From Chloropicon primus (taxonomy: Eukaryota > Chlorophyta > Chloropicophyceae > Chloropicales > Chloropicaceae): DNA of 64,000 nucleotides. The notes below the pieces were generated by a model. That model was not told the origin of the DNA. It did not search any database and saw nothing but the letters and a program-made list of their open reading frames with translations. Positions 18,776-28,248 of this stretch are shown piece by piece; within the stretch, counting starts at the first letter, position 1; every line of letters begins with the position of its first letter. The stretch covers positions 186,001 through 250,000 of the forward strand of contig CP060757.1 of assembly GCA_023205875.1 (NCBI GenBank), written 5' to 3'. Made by a program: the position numbers and the translations under genes.

Positions 18776-21700
18776 ATGAAGCTTCAAAAGGTTCCGCCTT
18801 TTTCCAAAAGAGAGACTTTAGAGGGAAAGAAACGAACCCGGAAAGGGTATTGCAGCAGAATGATGTTAGGGAAGCAGGTGGACACCAAGCATTGCCTCGT
18901 TCGTTGCATGATACTCGTCCTCGTGGGATCTCTCTTCGCATCCGAGCTGCGGTGCACGGAAGCCGCGAGCACGTTCATGTACGGCACGTTGCGGTGGAAG
19001 CCCGTCGCAACACCATCGACAAAGGTAAAGAAATGAATGTTTTTTTTTGGTTTGGGTTGGGTTGTCGTCCTTTCTCCTCTCTGACCTTTGGTTCGACGGG
19101 TTCTCTCCTCTTGCAGGTGGAGTTCACTTTAGAGGCGGCGTTCAAGCGGGACTACGACTGGAAGACGTCGACGGATAACCGGGAGCCGTATCAAGTGCAT
19201 CACACTGACTTGAGGGGAAACGCTCAAGCGTCTTGCCAAGCCTACACGGCGTGTGGCGTCCAAGGAAGCAAGGTGACTTGGAGCAACTTGGCTTCCCTGA
19301 ACACGGACTTGGGGCAGGACCAGTACATGTTGAAGTTCCTGACCGGGACCGGGCCGGAGGGGCAGGCGTTGGTGAACGGAAGAGTCTGCGTCAGTCCGTT
19401 CGATACGGGAGACTCGCCCAACTGCGAGAGTTATCCATTCGGGACCAAGCTGAACAACGACAAGAATCCGTTCACAGGGCAGTTCTTGCCGTACGACAAC
19501 AACGGGAACCCGATAGGGTCCCAAGCGGGCGTGCCGTGCGAGAAGCCTGACGACACCGCGCCGGACTACTGCTCGCCTTGGTCGGACACCTATGGTTTCT
19601 TCTTCGGAGACGGGTACACGCACGATGTCGTGCTCACGCTGATCGAGGTGAACGCGGAGTCGTCCTTGGCGGGGAACTACGTGAGGGGCTTCAGCGTCTT
19701 TGAGCACACGTACGCGAGCAGCAAGAAGTCTGTGAATGAGCCCTACGTAGCTTTCTTCACGGGCGGCAACAGGTTCCTGGAGCTCAACAACAACAAGGGC
19801 GGGAGGTTCCGGCTCGAGACGTCGGTGAACATCCAAGGCTCTAACCGGTCGCCGATCGCCAGCTTCATGCCGGTGATCCCTGTGCCTTACACGGGAAGGG
19901 GCGCGAAAAGCACGTACAACTACATGGCGACCTTCCAGCTGTCCGCCTACGATCCGGACATAGACGACTCGGGGTTCGGGACGGAAGACGTCAAGTACAA
20001 CATAGCTTCGTATGTGAAGCAGGGAGCTATTCTGAGCAACAGCATCCCAGAGGGCTCCTTCCCTTCTCTGTGGCAGAAGGAAACGTACGAGTCCAAGAGG
20101 CAGAGTGCGATGGCAGTGGCATGCGTGGGTCCGAATGGGGTGGACTGCCAGTACTGCAAGCCGGAAGACGGCAAGCTGTTCCTGGGCCAGCCGTTCGATT
20201 GCGTCAGGTACCCCGCGTGGGAGAACGCCAAGAACCTCGCCCACGCCCCCCCCGACCTGGTGATAGACCAGACGACGGGAATCGTGCAGTGGGAGACGGG
20301 AGTCGATCCTTTCACGACAGACACGGCGGCGTACCAGGAAAATTTTGACGCCAACGGGGACGGGGATCTCTTGGACCTCGCGGATGGCTTGAAGGGCGTG
20401 GTCCCGAACCCAGCGAAGACGCCCCTCGAGCCGGGATTCTACAACTTGGTCTTGGACATCAGGAGCAACTCTCACGACCCCTGCATGGAGACAACGCCGG
20501 CGTCGTGCATCTTCGATGACGCCAAGGGCCACATTTCCATCCCTCTGGATTTCATGCTGTACCTCTACCCCCCAATGAGAATGTGCCACGGGGACTGCCA
20601 GAATGGCGGGAGCGAGATCAACGTGATCAACGGCAGGCGGGGCGTGCCAACGTTCCAGAGCCAGACGGGAAGGTATGGCCACCACGACTCGACTTCTCCG
20701 TCGGAAAAGTGGAATTACAACTCGCCGGGGACCGGCTTGTGCTCCCTGTGCGGCGGGGGGGCGGCAAACCAGACCATGGTCTACAACCCAGACGTCTGCC
20801 AGCCAAAGTCCGGGACGTCTTGCGAGGGCTACGAATTCCTGGGTGCTCTGCAAACGAATCACATCTGCGCGAGCGGGACCGTGGATTGCTGCCCTGGAGT
20901 GCTCGTGCCATCAAATCTCCCGGAACCGACCTCTGCGGCGAGGAGCACTTACGCCAACTTTGTAGGCGCGGAGTCCGACAGCCTGGTGACCTACGACAGG
21001 ACCTGCGCCCAGGTCACCCCCCAGCCTTCCTTGGGTTTCAACAGGGTGGTCCCAGCATTTGGCTCTTGCTACCTCAACAATGCCCCGGAGTGGGTCGACG
21101 GGGACAGCTGCGCTGCTGACATTCAGAACACCCCGCCGATCGATCCTGATATCCCTGTGGCGACCGGGTCCAGGGCCAGGATCGTTTTGACGAGGGGGAC
21201 GAACATCTCCTTCGACGTGGTCGCGAAAGACGACGACCCCTGCACCGAGCTGTCGATCCAGAGCACCAGCCTTTACGAGGGGATGAGCCTGTCGGATCAC
21301 ACGAGGGACACCGCCAGGCAGGTGAGGAGGAAGTTTACCTGGAACACGAGTGGTGCCTCGGACGATCGGCCAACGGATTCCTCCGTGTGCTTCTATCCTT
21401 ACGACAATTACCTGCAGGGGGGGATGAGGTGCGTGAACATGGTCCTGCCCACGTGCTTTCAGTTCCAGAACTTTGAGCTCCTGAGCTCCGAGAGCTCTCA
21501 GCAGCTTGTCAGCTTCAGGCTGTTCGACTGCGCGGGGTACAAGGTGAGGCACCTCTCCTGCGACTCGTTCGTGATCAAGGAGAACAGCCAGATCATCGAC
21601 AGCTTCGAGACGTCGTTGAAGTGCCTGCAGCCGTACCAGGCCTACCTGATGCTGGTAGATCTCAGCGCCAGCGTAGGAAACAAAGAGACCATGCTGAGCT

Positions 21701-23676
21701 TCGTCAAGCAGTCCGCCAGGAAGTTTGTCACAGAAATGTACGGCAAGCAGTGTCAGAACAGCCAACTGATCTTTTCCATCCAAGCGTTTGCTGGTGACAA
21801 AGAGACCATGGAGATCCTATCGTTCACAAGCAACAGCGAGGATGTCCTGAGCAAGATCGACGACCTCGGCTCCGCGATCGCGAATTTCACTGATTTCAGG
21901 CCGACCAACTTGTATGGGGCGGTCGGGCACGCCCTTGACACCCTCGACAGCAAGACAAAGGAGTGGTCCGCTGCCACGCAGTATGTGTCCTCCCACCTGG
22001 TCATCTTTACGGATGGCGAGGACACCACGGGGTACTCCACCTTGGGCGCGACGAAAGCAACCATCGCGTCGAGTTCTCACGAGGTGTTTGCGGTTGGAAT
22101 AAGCTCAACGGCGTCGTTGAGTGACTCCACGCTGAATGGCCTCGGCAGCGACAACGACAAAGTGTTCAGGGCTCTGAGCTTTTCCGAGATGGATTCCGCC
22201 ATCAGCACCATTGTCACGTACGTGAAGGACAAGTTCAGCAACACGTATAGCATCGCCTACTGCTCGCCCAGGAGGAACGGGAACCACCAGCTGGAGATCC
22301 ACGCGCAAGGGCAGACGAGCGGCAACACCATCAGCTTCACATTTGATGCCAGCACCTTCACCAAGGGAGCAACTTGCACGCCGCCACCTCCACCTCCACC
22401 GTCCCCCCCACCTCCGCCACCTCCACCTCCAAAGGTGCCTTCGCCGCCGCCCCCTCCTGCGCTTCCAGGGACCGGTAACGGCTCAGTGACGGACATGCCC
22501 GTTATCCCTTCGATCTTCGGGGACGGGATTGCGGATTCGAGCCTGAGGGACAAGTTCTTGCAGCAAGCCAATGCGAGCTTGACCAAAGCTGCAACGACGA
22601 ATTTGACGCTGCTTTCAACAAGCTCTGCTCTCGAGAGCATCTACCTCGAGTTCGCGAGAAAGTCTCCCGCTCCCGTTCAGCAGCGCAGGAGGCTGGCCGC
22701 AAGTACGGAGACCATCGATCTCATGGAGCTGGTCTTCGCGTTCGAAGTCAACGCAAGCTCCACTGAGGTGGAGATGGCCTATCTTGAGATGGTGGAAACG
22801 AACAAGATGAAGGTGGCCGTGGGCTGGAACCCCAAAGAAGCGGAGGACCTCATGGTCTCCGTCGTCAAGCTGGAAGATGCCCTGAGCAGCGGCAGAATTT
22901 CAAAAACTCTCCTCGAGTATTCCATCAGCGTCATTCCTCAGTTCTCCTCCGAGGACGAGTTTCTCTTCAACGAGGGGTACATGCTGGCAAACAAGGTCGA
23001 GATCGACAAGGGAATCGCGAGCCTGGGGACAGCGCAGCAGGCGAAGTTGGTCGGACTTGTCGGACCCATCAAGAAGGCTGAGCTTGAAAAAATCATCGAC
23101 ACCGTTGGAAGCAGCGACAGCGTCGCGAGCCTTGTTGATGGCTCCGGCAGCGGCAGCAGCGAAGGTTTCGAGGACGAGGAGTGGTTTTACATCATTCTTG
23201 CCATCGCGGGTGGGGTCTTTTGCATTCTGATCTGCGGTCTTTGCGTCTGTTCCTCGGTGCAGAAGAACCAGATCGAGTTGGTGAAACAGATGGAGAAGCA
23301 GCTGCAGAGCGTCAAGATGAACAACTTCGTTGGGGTGAACGACCAGATGAAGACCCCCGTGAAGCCCATCAAAATTATCCAATCCGACATCAAGGGCCAG
23401 AACCTGAAGCAGAGCATGAAAGACATCGAGAACAACCTCCCGTCGAAGAATTCGCAGGATTTGGATCCCCAAATGACGATCGAAAGGAGCGAGGACATCA
23501 AGGACGACTCGCCGTACATCAGCGAGAGCGAGATCATCGATGACAGGGACATCGACGAGGCTGAGCTGGAAGTCATCGACACCCTCGGAAATGGCGACGA
23601 GAGGTTCTACCAACAAAGCTTCGATAACACCATGGACAGCAAGGGAAAAGTGTACTACGACCAGCAAAGATTGTAA
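18776..23676 (+). CDS. Large secreted/surface protein with vWA domain, proline-rich linker and one TM helix
   Basis: Exons 18776-19024 and 19117-23676 give 1602 aa (GTAAAG donor, TTGCAG acceptor, phase 0). The N-terminus has a signal-anchor-like segment (RCMILVLVGSLFASEL), then TFMYGTLRWKPV and VEFTLEAAFKRDY. That pattern recurs at the start of many protist secreted proteins. Cysteine-rich regions follow. A von Willebrand A domain starts near 931 with a complete MIDAS: DLSAS, the threonine in RPTNLYG, and TDGED. Residues about 1171-1205 are almost pure proline with serine, like extensin or pherophorin linkers. A membrane helix lies near 1440-1460, followed by a cytoplasmic tail of about 140 charged residues. 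The role is probably adhesion or cell-surface sensing (inference). Long frames on the opposite strand are shadows. Confidence 0.85.
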
Positions 23677-23764
23677 GACTACAGATATGTATGATTTATA
23701 TAGCACACAAAAACGTTGTATAATATAACAGTATTATGATAACATCAAGTACACACTTGGCAAG

Positions 23765-24718
23765 TCACTCAGCTTTTTTGTAGGCGCCCACCTCAGCTTC
23801 GTCCCACGGCCCGCTGATCTGCACCTTGTGCTTCTCCACCGAAATGAGCAAGTAGGGGCAGACGAACGTCGTGAGCACGACTAGGATCACAAATGCGCCG
23901 GCAAACGCCATGGATATGCGGCCCACCACCCTGACAGTGATCGCGACCATCATGAGCGTGTTCACCAAGTGCGCCCTCGGGGACAGGCCGTGGAGGCGCT
24001 TGCGAAAGAAGGGGGACAACACAAACAGCCCAAGCGCGAAGGACAGGTACGAGAAGACCTGGTTCGCCGTGTCTAGCCTGCTCGAAAGGAGCACGGACGT
24101 TGCTATCGCGGATCCGAGTGACACCGCCCCAGAAACTGTCTCTGTGATCGACTTCTTGAACTTGTAGTCGTGCAGGTACAAGTGGAGCACCAGCAGCAGA
24201 ACCGAAGACGCCCCGATCGTGTCCGAGCTCACAGAGAGCGTGAGCTTCTGGTAGAGCGGGGACATGAAGAATATTCCCGTCAGAAGCAGGGCGCACTGCC
24301 TCATCGACCTCCACACAATGGGCAGCGTCCTCTCCTCTCCGGCTGACAAAGAGGCAAAGACCAAAAGCACTCCTACCAACAGGAGCATTCCAAAGTTGAG
24401 GGAAAGCAAGTCCAGCACGCCGAGCCTGCCATTCTTCAGGTGAAGGAATGTGCTCGGAACCAGGAAAGCTATGCTGATTTGCTGGGTCACCAGCTGGGAC
24501 TCCCAGACAACCTGCCTCAACTTCCTCCTCGCTATTGTGGCGTTGATCACCAACCTGTCCAGGAACTTGGCATCCGTGTGGTTATCCCTCCGACCCTTCC
24601 GACTGCCCACGTCCCACAAATTGTACTGTCCGCTCAAGCATGACGCTCCTGCTCCTGCTCCTCCTGTTGCTGCTGATGTTGATGCTGCTGGTGGTGATTG
24701 CGACATCCTCCTCCTCAC
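23765..24718 (-). CDS. PIGC: PIG-C/GPI2, subunit of GPI N-acetylglucosaminyltransferase
   Basis: A single exon encodes 317 aa. About eight hydrophobic segments are visible. Family landmarks are the DAKFLDRLVINATIARRK opening, LTLSVSSDTIGASSVLLL, the HDY after it, LSSRLDTANQVF, and ISGPWDEAEVGA at the C-terminus. This order matches PIG-C/Gpi2. The protein belongs to the ER complex that transfers GlcNAc to phosphatidylinositol, the first step of GPI-anchor synthesis. I use the ATG at 24718; one at 24706 is equally possible, because the first 35 residues are low-complexity. Two tandem minus-oriented promoter elements lie upstream. Confidence 0.88.
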   Translation of the reverse strand: MRRRMSQSPPAASTSAATGGAGAGASCLSGQYNLWDVGSRKGRRDNHTDAKFLDRLVINATIARRKLRQVVWESQLVTQQISIAFLVPSTFLHLKNGRLGVLDLLSLNFGMLLLVGVLLVFASLSAGEERTLPIVWRSMRQCALLLTGIFFMSPLYQKLTLSVSSDTIGASSVLLLVLHLYLHDYKFKKSITETVSGAVSLGSAIATSVLLSSRLDTANQVFSYLSFALGLFVLSPFFRKRLHGLSPRAHLVNTLMMVAITVRVVGRISMAFAGAFVILVVLTTFVCPYLLISVEKHKVQISGPWDEAEVGAYKKAE

Positions 24719-25429
24719 CGCAGGCTGTGGGAGTCCTCCAATTCTCCGTCCAGACCGACCACTCGACGCCGTTCAGTTTGGATCTTTTCGAAAGTTCCTC
24801 CCCTCTCCTTGCTTTCAGACAAAACAATCTTGGTGTTCGTCGTTCTCCGACATCTCAAACCAGAACCAAATCCTTCGATCAAGGTATCAATCGAAAGATC
24901 ACCACACGATGCTTGTTCTGGTTCTCCCCCCTTCGCGTCCTGAAGCCCCTCTCCCAACTCTCACCGTCTCGCGAACTCACGCCTCAGTCCCCTCCCCTCT
25001 CCCTCTCTCCACTTCCCCTTCCACAGAATCCTCACCAGAGCGCCTCTACCTTCGAGCGACAGCTCTTTCGAAAGAGCAAGAGAAGATCCTTCCCTTGGTG
25101 TCCCCCCTTCGCGTCCTCAGGCCCCTCTCCCAACTCCAACTGTATCGCGAACTCACGCCTCCCTCCGCCGTTGGCGAACTTGCGTTCGTTCCCCTGCAGA
25201 GCAGAGAGAGAGAGAGAGAGAGAGAGGGAGGGAGAGAGAGAGAGAGAGAGAGGAGCGGACGAAGGAGGGAGCGGAGGGAGAGGAAGAGGAAGGGGGGGAC
25301 AGAGGGAAGATTCTTGCCTTTCTCTTTCGAAAGTGCCCTCGCTCGAGAGAAACGGCGCTCTGGTGAGGCACTGACGGACGGGGAGGAGGGAGAGAGCAGA
25401 GGAGAGGAGAGAGAGGAGAGAGAGGAGAG
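24719..25429. promoter_or_regulatory. Divergent spacer PIG-C/SNU23 with three elements and a tandem duplication
   Basis: Minus-oriented elements at 24872-24897 (CCTTCGA, 12 bases, TCGAAAG) and 25049-25074 face PIG-C. A plus-oriented one at 25324-25349 (CTTTCGA, 12 bases, TCGAGAG) lies 81 bp before the SNU23 ATG. The two minus copies belong to a tandem duplication offset by 176-177 bp: CCCCCCTTCGCGTCCT and downstream text recur at 24926 and 25102. The 25049 and 25324 copies are inverted relative to each other and share an outer CTCACCAGAGCG box (25031-25042) or its complement (25356-25367). GA tracts fill 25200-25250. Confidence 0.7.
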
Positions 25430-26098
25430 ATGGGGACAGCGAGCGGGGTGGACAACACGGTGCGACGGCGGTGGGACAAGGAGGCGTACGAGGCGAAGGC
25501 GAAGGAGAAGGCAAAGGAGGAGGAGGAGCAAGAGGGAAGTGAACTCACAGCGAGGCAGAAGAAGTATCGTGCGTTGGACCCTCTTCACCAAGGCCTCATC
25601 ACGGAACGCTCGGCACTCAAGAGGGAAGAGGTGGAGAAGCATCGGGTGGATTATGGATCTCAAGTCGGGAAGAAGTCTGTCGTATCTCTGGTCGGGGACA
25701 GGTCGAAGCAGGGGGGGTTCTACTGCAAAACTTGCGACGTATTGATGAAGGACTCGTTGGCCTTTGCGGACCATCTGAATGGGAAGATGCACCAAAGGCT
25801 GCTGGGGATGACGATGAGGACGGAGAGGGCGAGCTTGGGGTCCGTGAAGGAGAAGCTGGCGGCCCTGAAGCGCAAGCGGGAGAGGGGTGCCAGGGCTGAT
25901 CCCGAGAAGGAGTACGAGGACAAGATGGCGCGTCTCGAGGAGGAGGAGGAGGAGAAGAAGCGGAACAGGAAGCAGGCGAAGCTGGAGAGGAAGCTGAAGG
26001 AGAAGGAGGACAGGGACAAGGAGAGGCTCGAGACGGAAGAAAACGCGGACCAGGACCTCATGGCTGCCATGGGATTCAGCGGCTTTGGGGGCAAATAA
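25430..26098 (+). CDS. ZMAT2: SNU23/ZMAT2 matrin-type zinc-finger splicing factor
   Basis: A single exon encodes 222 aa, near the family's usual 200. The N-terminal motif NTVRRRWDKEAYEAKAKEKA is typical of ZMAT2/Snu23. A C2H2 matrin finger lies near residues 100-122 (FYCKTCDVLMKD, then HLNGKMHQR), followed by a long charged helix, KREREKE-like, and the end MAAMGFSGFGGK. Known role: component of the U4/U6.U5 tri-snRNP and pre-B spliceosome near the 5' splice site. It sits head-to-head with PIG-C. Confidence 0.94.
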   Translation: MGTASGVDNTVRRRWDKEAYEAKAKEKAKEEEEQEGSELTARQKKYRALDPLHQGLITERSALKREEVEKHRVDYGSQVGKKSVVSLVGDRSKQGGFYCKTCDVLMKDSLAFADHLNGKMHQRLLGMTMRTERASLGSVKEKLAALKRKRERGARADPEKEYEDKMARLEEEEEEKKRNRKQAKLERKLKEKEDRDKERLETEENADQDLMAAMGFSGFGGK

Positions 26099-26144
26099 AT
26101 ATTCTACAATACACCTATCAATTGTGTGGTAAGCCAGCAAAGTT

Positions 26145-27611
26145 TTATGCTTCCTCACACTCGCGAAAGGAGTTGAGGTTTTCCTTGCAGAATCCCGGCT
26201 TGGGGACAGGAAAGGCTCCGCCTTGCTCGCACTGGCTTCCTTCAGGACACCGTGGGCAATGGACGAGATCGTAAGGCGAATTGCAAGGCTCTGCGATCTT
26301 CAGCCTGCCCTTGGACCTCCACGCGAGCTCCGCGATCATCGGCCCCTCCTGAACGTCTCTCCGCCTCTGCGAGTGCTTGGGAGCCTCCGAGTCAAAGTAA
26401 TGGTAAGGCACCCGGTCATCTTCCCCTCTGAAGAAGCCGAACAACGTCACTTGCCTGCAGCGTTGTAGAGCAAACATGATTGCGAAGAGTCCGTTCGTTG
26501 CCGGCATTACGAGCTCTCTTTGCACGTGGGCGTGGAGCTCTGGGCTAACCATGAACACCCGCGAGTTCGGGGACGAAGCCTTGTAATCGATAAACTTTTG
26601 GAAAGTCGCCTCGTTTGTGACCTGCTGCAACACGACTTCATCGCCAAACTTTCCAAAGTGCATCCTGTTCACGAAACGGATGTCCGTCCGATTCCCGACA
26701 AACTCCTCGAAGCCTCTCGTCGTCCCTGCATTGATCCTGATCACCGCTTGGTGCGCGTCAATCTCTTCCCCGTGCTCGTAGAACAAGCCCAGGCCGCTGT
26801 TGCCCACGACTGCGCAAGACTCGTAGACAACGGGTTTCGGATAGAGGAACGGGTCATTTTTGGGAATCAATCCTCTCAACTTCTTCGTCGCCACTCCGAT
26901 CGAGCTGGATTGTCCCCTCCACTTGGGCAGCAGAACCTTTTGGTTTTCTGGAGCGCAGACCTTCAAGTTGTACACGAACGAGCCCGTGTAATCGTAAGGA
27001 GAGGTCATGCCACGGTTCTCGTTGCTGCCCTGAGCCAAAGGGAACGTCAACACGCCAGTCCTTCTCAAAAACGTTTCGACGGAAGTTGCATCCGAGACCA
27101 CCAAGAACCTCCCAATGGCAAGGTCTCCCTCCGCTTCGGCAATGGAGCGGACCAAGTTTGCCCTTTCCTCGGAGAGCCTGTCCATCTCACCTTTCAGAGC
27201 GGCAGTTCCGCTGGCCAGGGACAGAGTCTCCTCAGCGAAGGAGGCATTCGCCGCTGCCAATTCCCCCTCTGCCCAAGCGCCCCTCTCCGCCCTCATCTTT
27301 TCAAGGCGTTCTCTTGCCTTGGCAACGAAGGATTCTTTCTCTTTCTTGCAGTTGAGCGTCTTTTGCACCTGGAGGGAAGCCTCGAGGTGCCTTAGCGTAG
27401 CCTCGGCTTCGCTCGCGGAGCGCTCTGCCTGCTGTATCTCCAGCTCCTTCCCTTCGATCTCTCCCTCCCGCACATGAAGAGAAGCGTCCACCTCCCTCAG
27501 GAGGCTCTGGGTATCCACCAGGTTGGTCCACCTCGAACGACTCCGCAGGCGAAAACCCACGGACAGCAACAGCAACAGGCAAACCAACGCCCACCGCTGG
27601 CCCGCCGCCAT
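26145..27611 (-). CDS. GT29 sialyltransferase-like Golgi glycosyltransferase
   Basis: A single exon encodes 488 aa. It is a type II membrane protein: a short N-terminus, one hydrophobic helix (RWALVCLLLLLSVGF), then a long coiled-coil stem (about 35-165) and a GT29 catalytic domain. Seen sialylmotifs: L around CAVVGNSGLGLFYEHGEEID with INAG and the DIRFVNR end; S as PATNGLFAIMFALQRCRQV; and a very-short motif region PYHYFD. A cysteine lies in both L and S, as needed for the conserved disulfide. GT29 enzymes occur in green algae and plants as well as animals. The donor may be CMP-sialic acid or CMP-Kdo-like sugars; the sequence cannot decide. Confidence 0.88.
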   Translation of the reverse strand: MAAGQRWALVCLLLLLSVGFRLRSRSRWTNLVDTQSLLREVDASLHVREGEIEGKELEIQQAERSASEAEATLRHLEASLQVQKTLNCKKEKESFVAKARERLEKMRAERGAWAEGELAAANASFAEETLSLASGTAALKGEMDRLSEERANLVRSIAEAEGDLAIGRFLVVSDATSVETFLRRTGVLTFPLAQGSNENRGMTSPYDYTGSFVYNLKVCAPENQKVLLPKWRGQSSSIGVATKKLRGLIPKNDPFLYPKPVVYESCAVVGNSGLGLFYEHGEEIDAHQAVIRINAGTTRGFEEFVGNRTDIRFVNRMHFGKFGDEVVLQQVTNEATFQKFIDYKASSPNSRVFMVSPELHAHVQRELVMPATNGLFAIMFALQRCRQVTLFGFFRGEDDRVPYHYFDSEAPKHSQRRRDVQEGPMIAELAWRSKGRLKIAEPCNSPYDLVHCPRCPEGSQCEQGGAFPVPKPGFCKENLNSFRECEEA

Positions 27612-28248
27612 GGCTCTCAGGCCCAGATCCCGAGAAATATCTCAACGACCGGCAACTGAGAGAGAAACGAAATTCTCCCATCCATTCCAAAACTGCCCAG
27701 GCTCAGACCTCCTCCTTCCCTCCCTCCCTCTGTTGTCTTGTGTTGTGTTCCTGTTCAGGTTGATCCCATCCCTCCTCGCGCCAAATCCTCCTCCTGGCGC
27801 CAAATCCTTCAAACTTGGTATCAATCGAAAGATCACGACACAATCTTTCGATTGCTTTCCTCCTCTTCCCTCCTTGCCACGACCTCGCGCCCTCCCAACA
27901 CGCAAACCTGTCCCTGTCCCTGTCCCTGTCCCTCCGTCTTGTCCTTGGGATCCCTGCCCCCCTTGAAAACCTAAAACCTAAAACCTAAAAACCAGTTTCG
28001 CGCCATCGAATTGGATCGGTGACAGTTTTACAGAGGGCGGAGGACGAGGAAGAGGCGAGGTGATCGCGCCGAGGGTAGGGAGCGGAGGAGGTCGAGAAAG
28101 GGGAGGGAGGCGTTACCATCGGATGCCTCGTAACATCCTCTTTCGTTAGAGCCGTCGCTCGAAAGGGTTCGGTCGCGTATGAAGGAAGACCCGAACGAAA
28201 GAGTCGAGAGAGAGAAGGGGAAGGGGACTCGAGAGGAGGGGAGAGGAG
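27612..28248. promoter_or_regulatory. Divergent spacer GT29/BRCA2 with elements in both directions and telomere-like repeats
   Basis: A minus-oriented element at 27806-27831 (CCTTCAA, 12 bases, TCGAAAG) faces the GT29 gene, with a lone left half CTTTCGA just beyond it at 27844. A plus-oriented element at 28140-28165 (CTTTCGT, 12 bases, TCGAAAG) lies 84 bp before the BRCA2 ATG. Between them, 27966-27993 is a run of the telomere-like unit AAAACCT, a little over three copies. A short CTGTCC repeat lies at about 27907-27932. Confidence 0.65.

Noticed and set aside
17226-18941. 571-codon minus-strand frame opposite the p24 gene
   Set aside because: Antisense to a clear p24 protein and running through its spacers, with low-complexity composition.
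19129-20862. 577-codon minus-strand frame opposite the vWA gene
   Set aside because: Antisense to a protein with recognisable domains; R/V/H-rich shadow.
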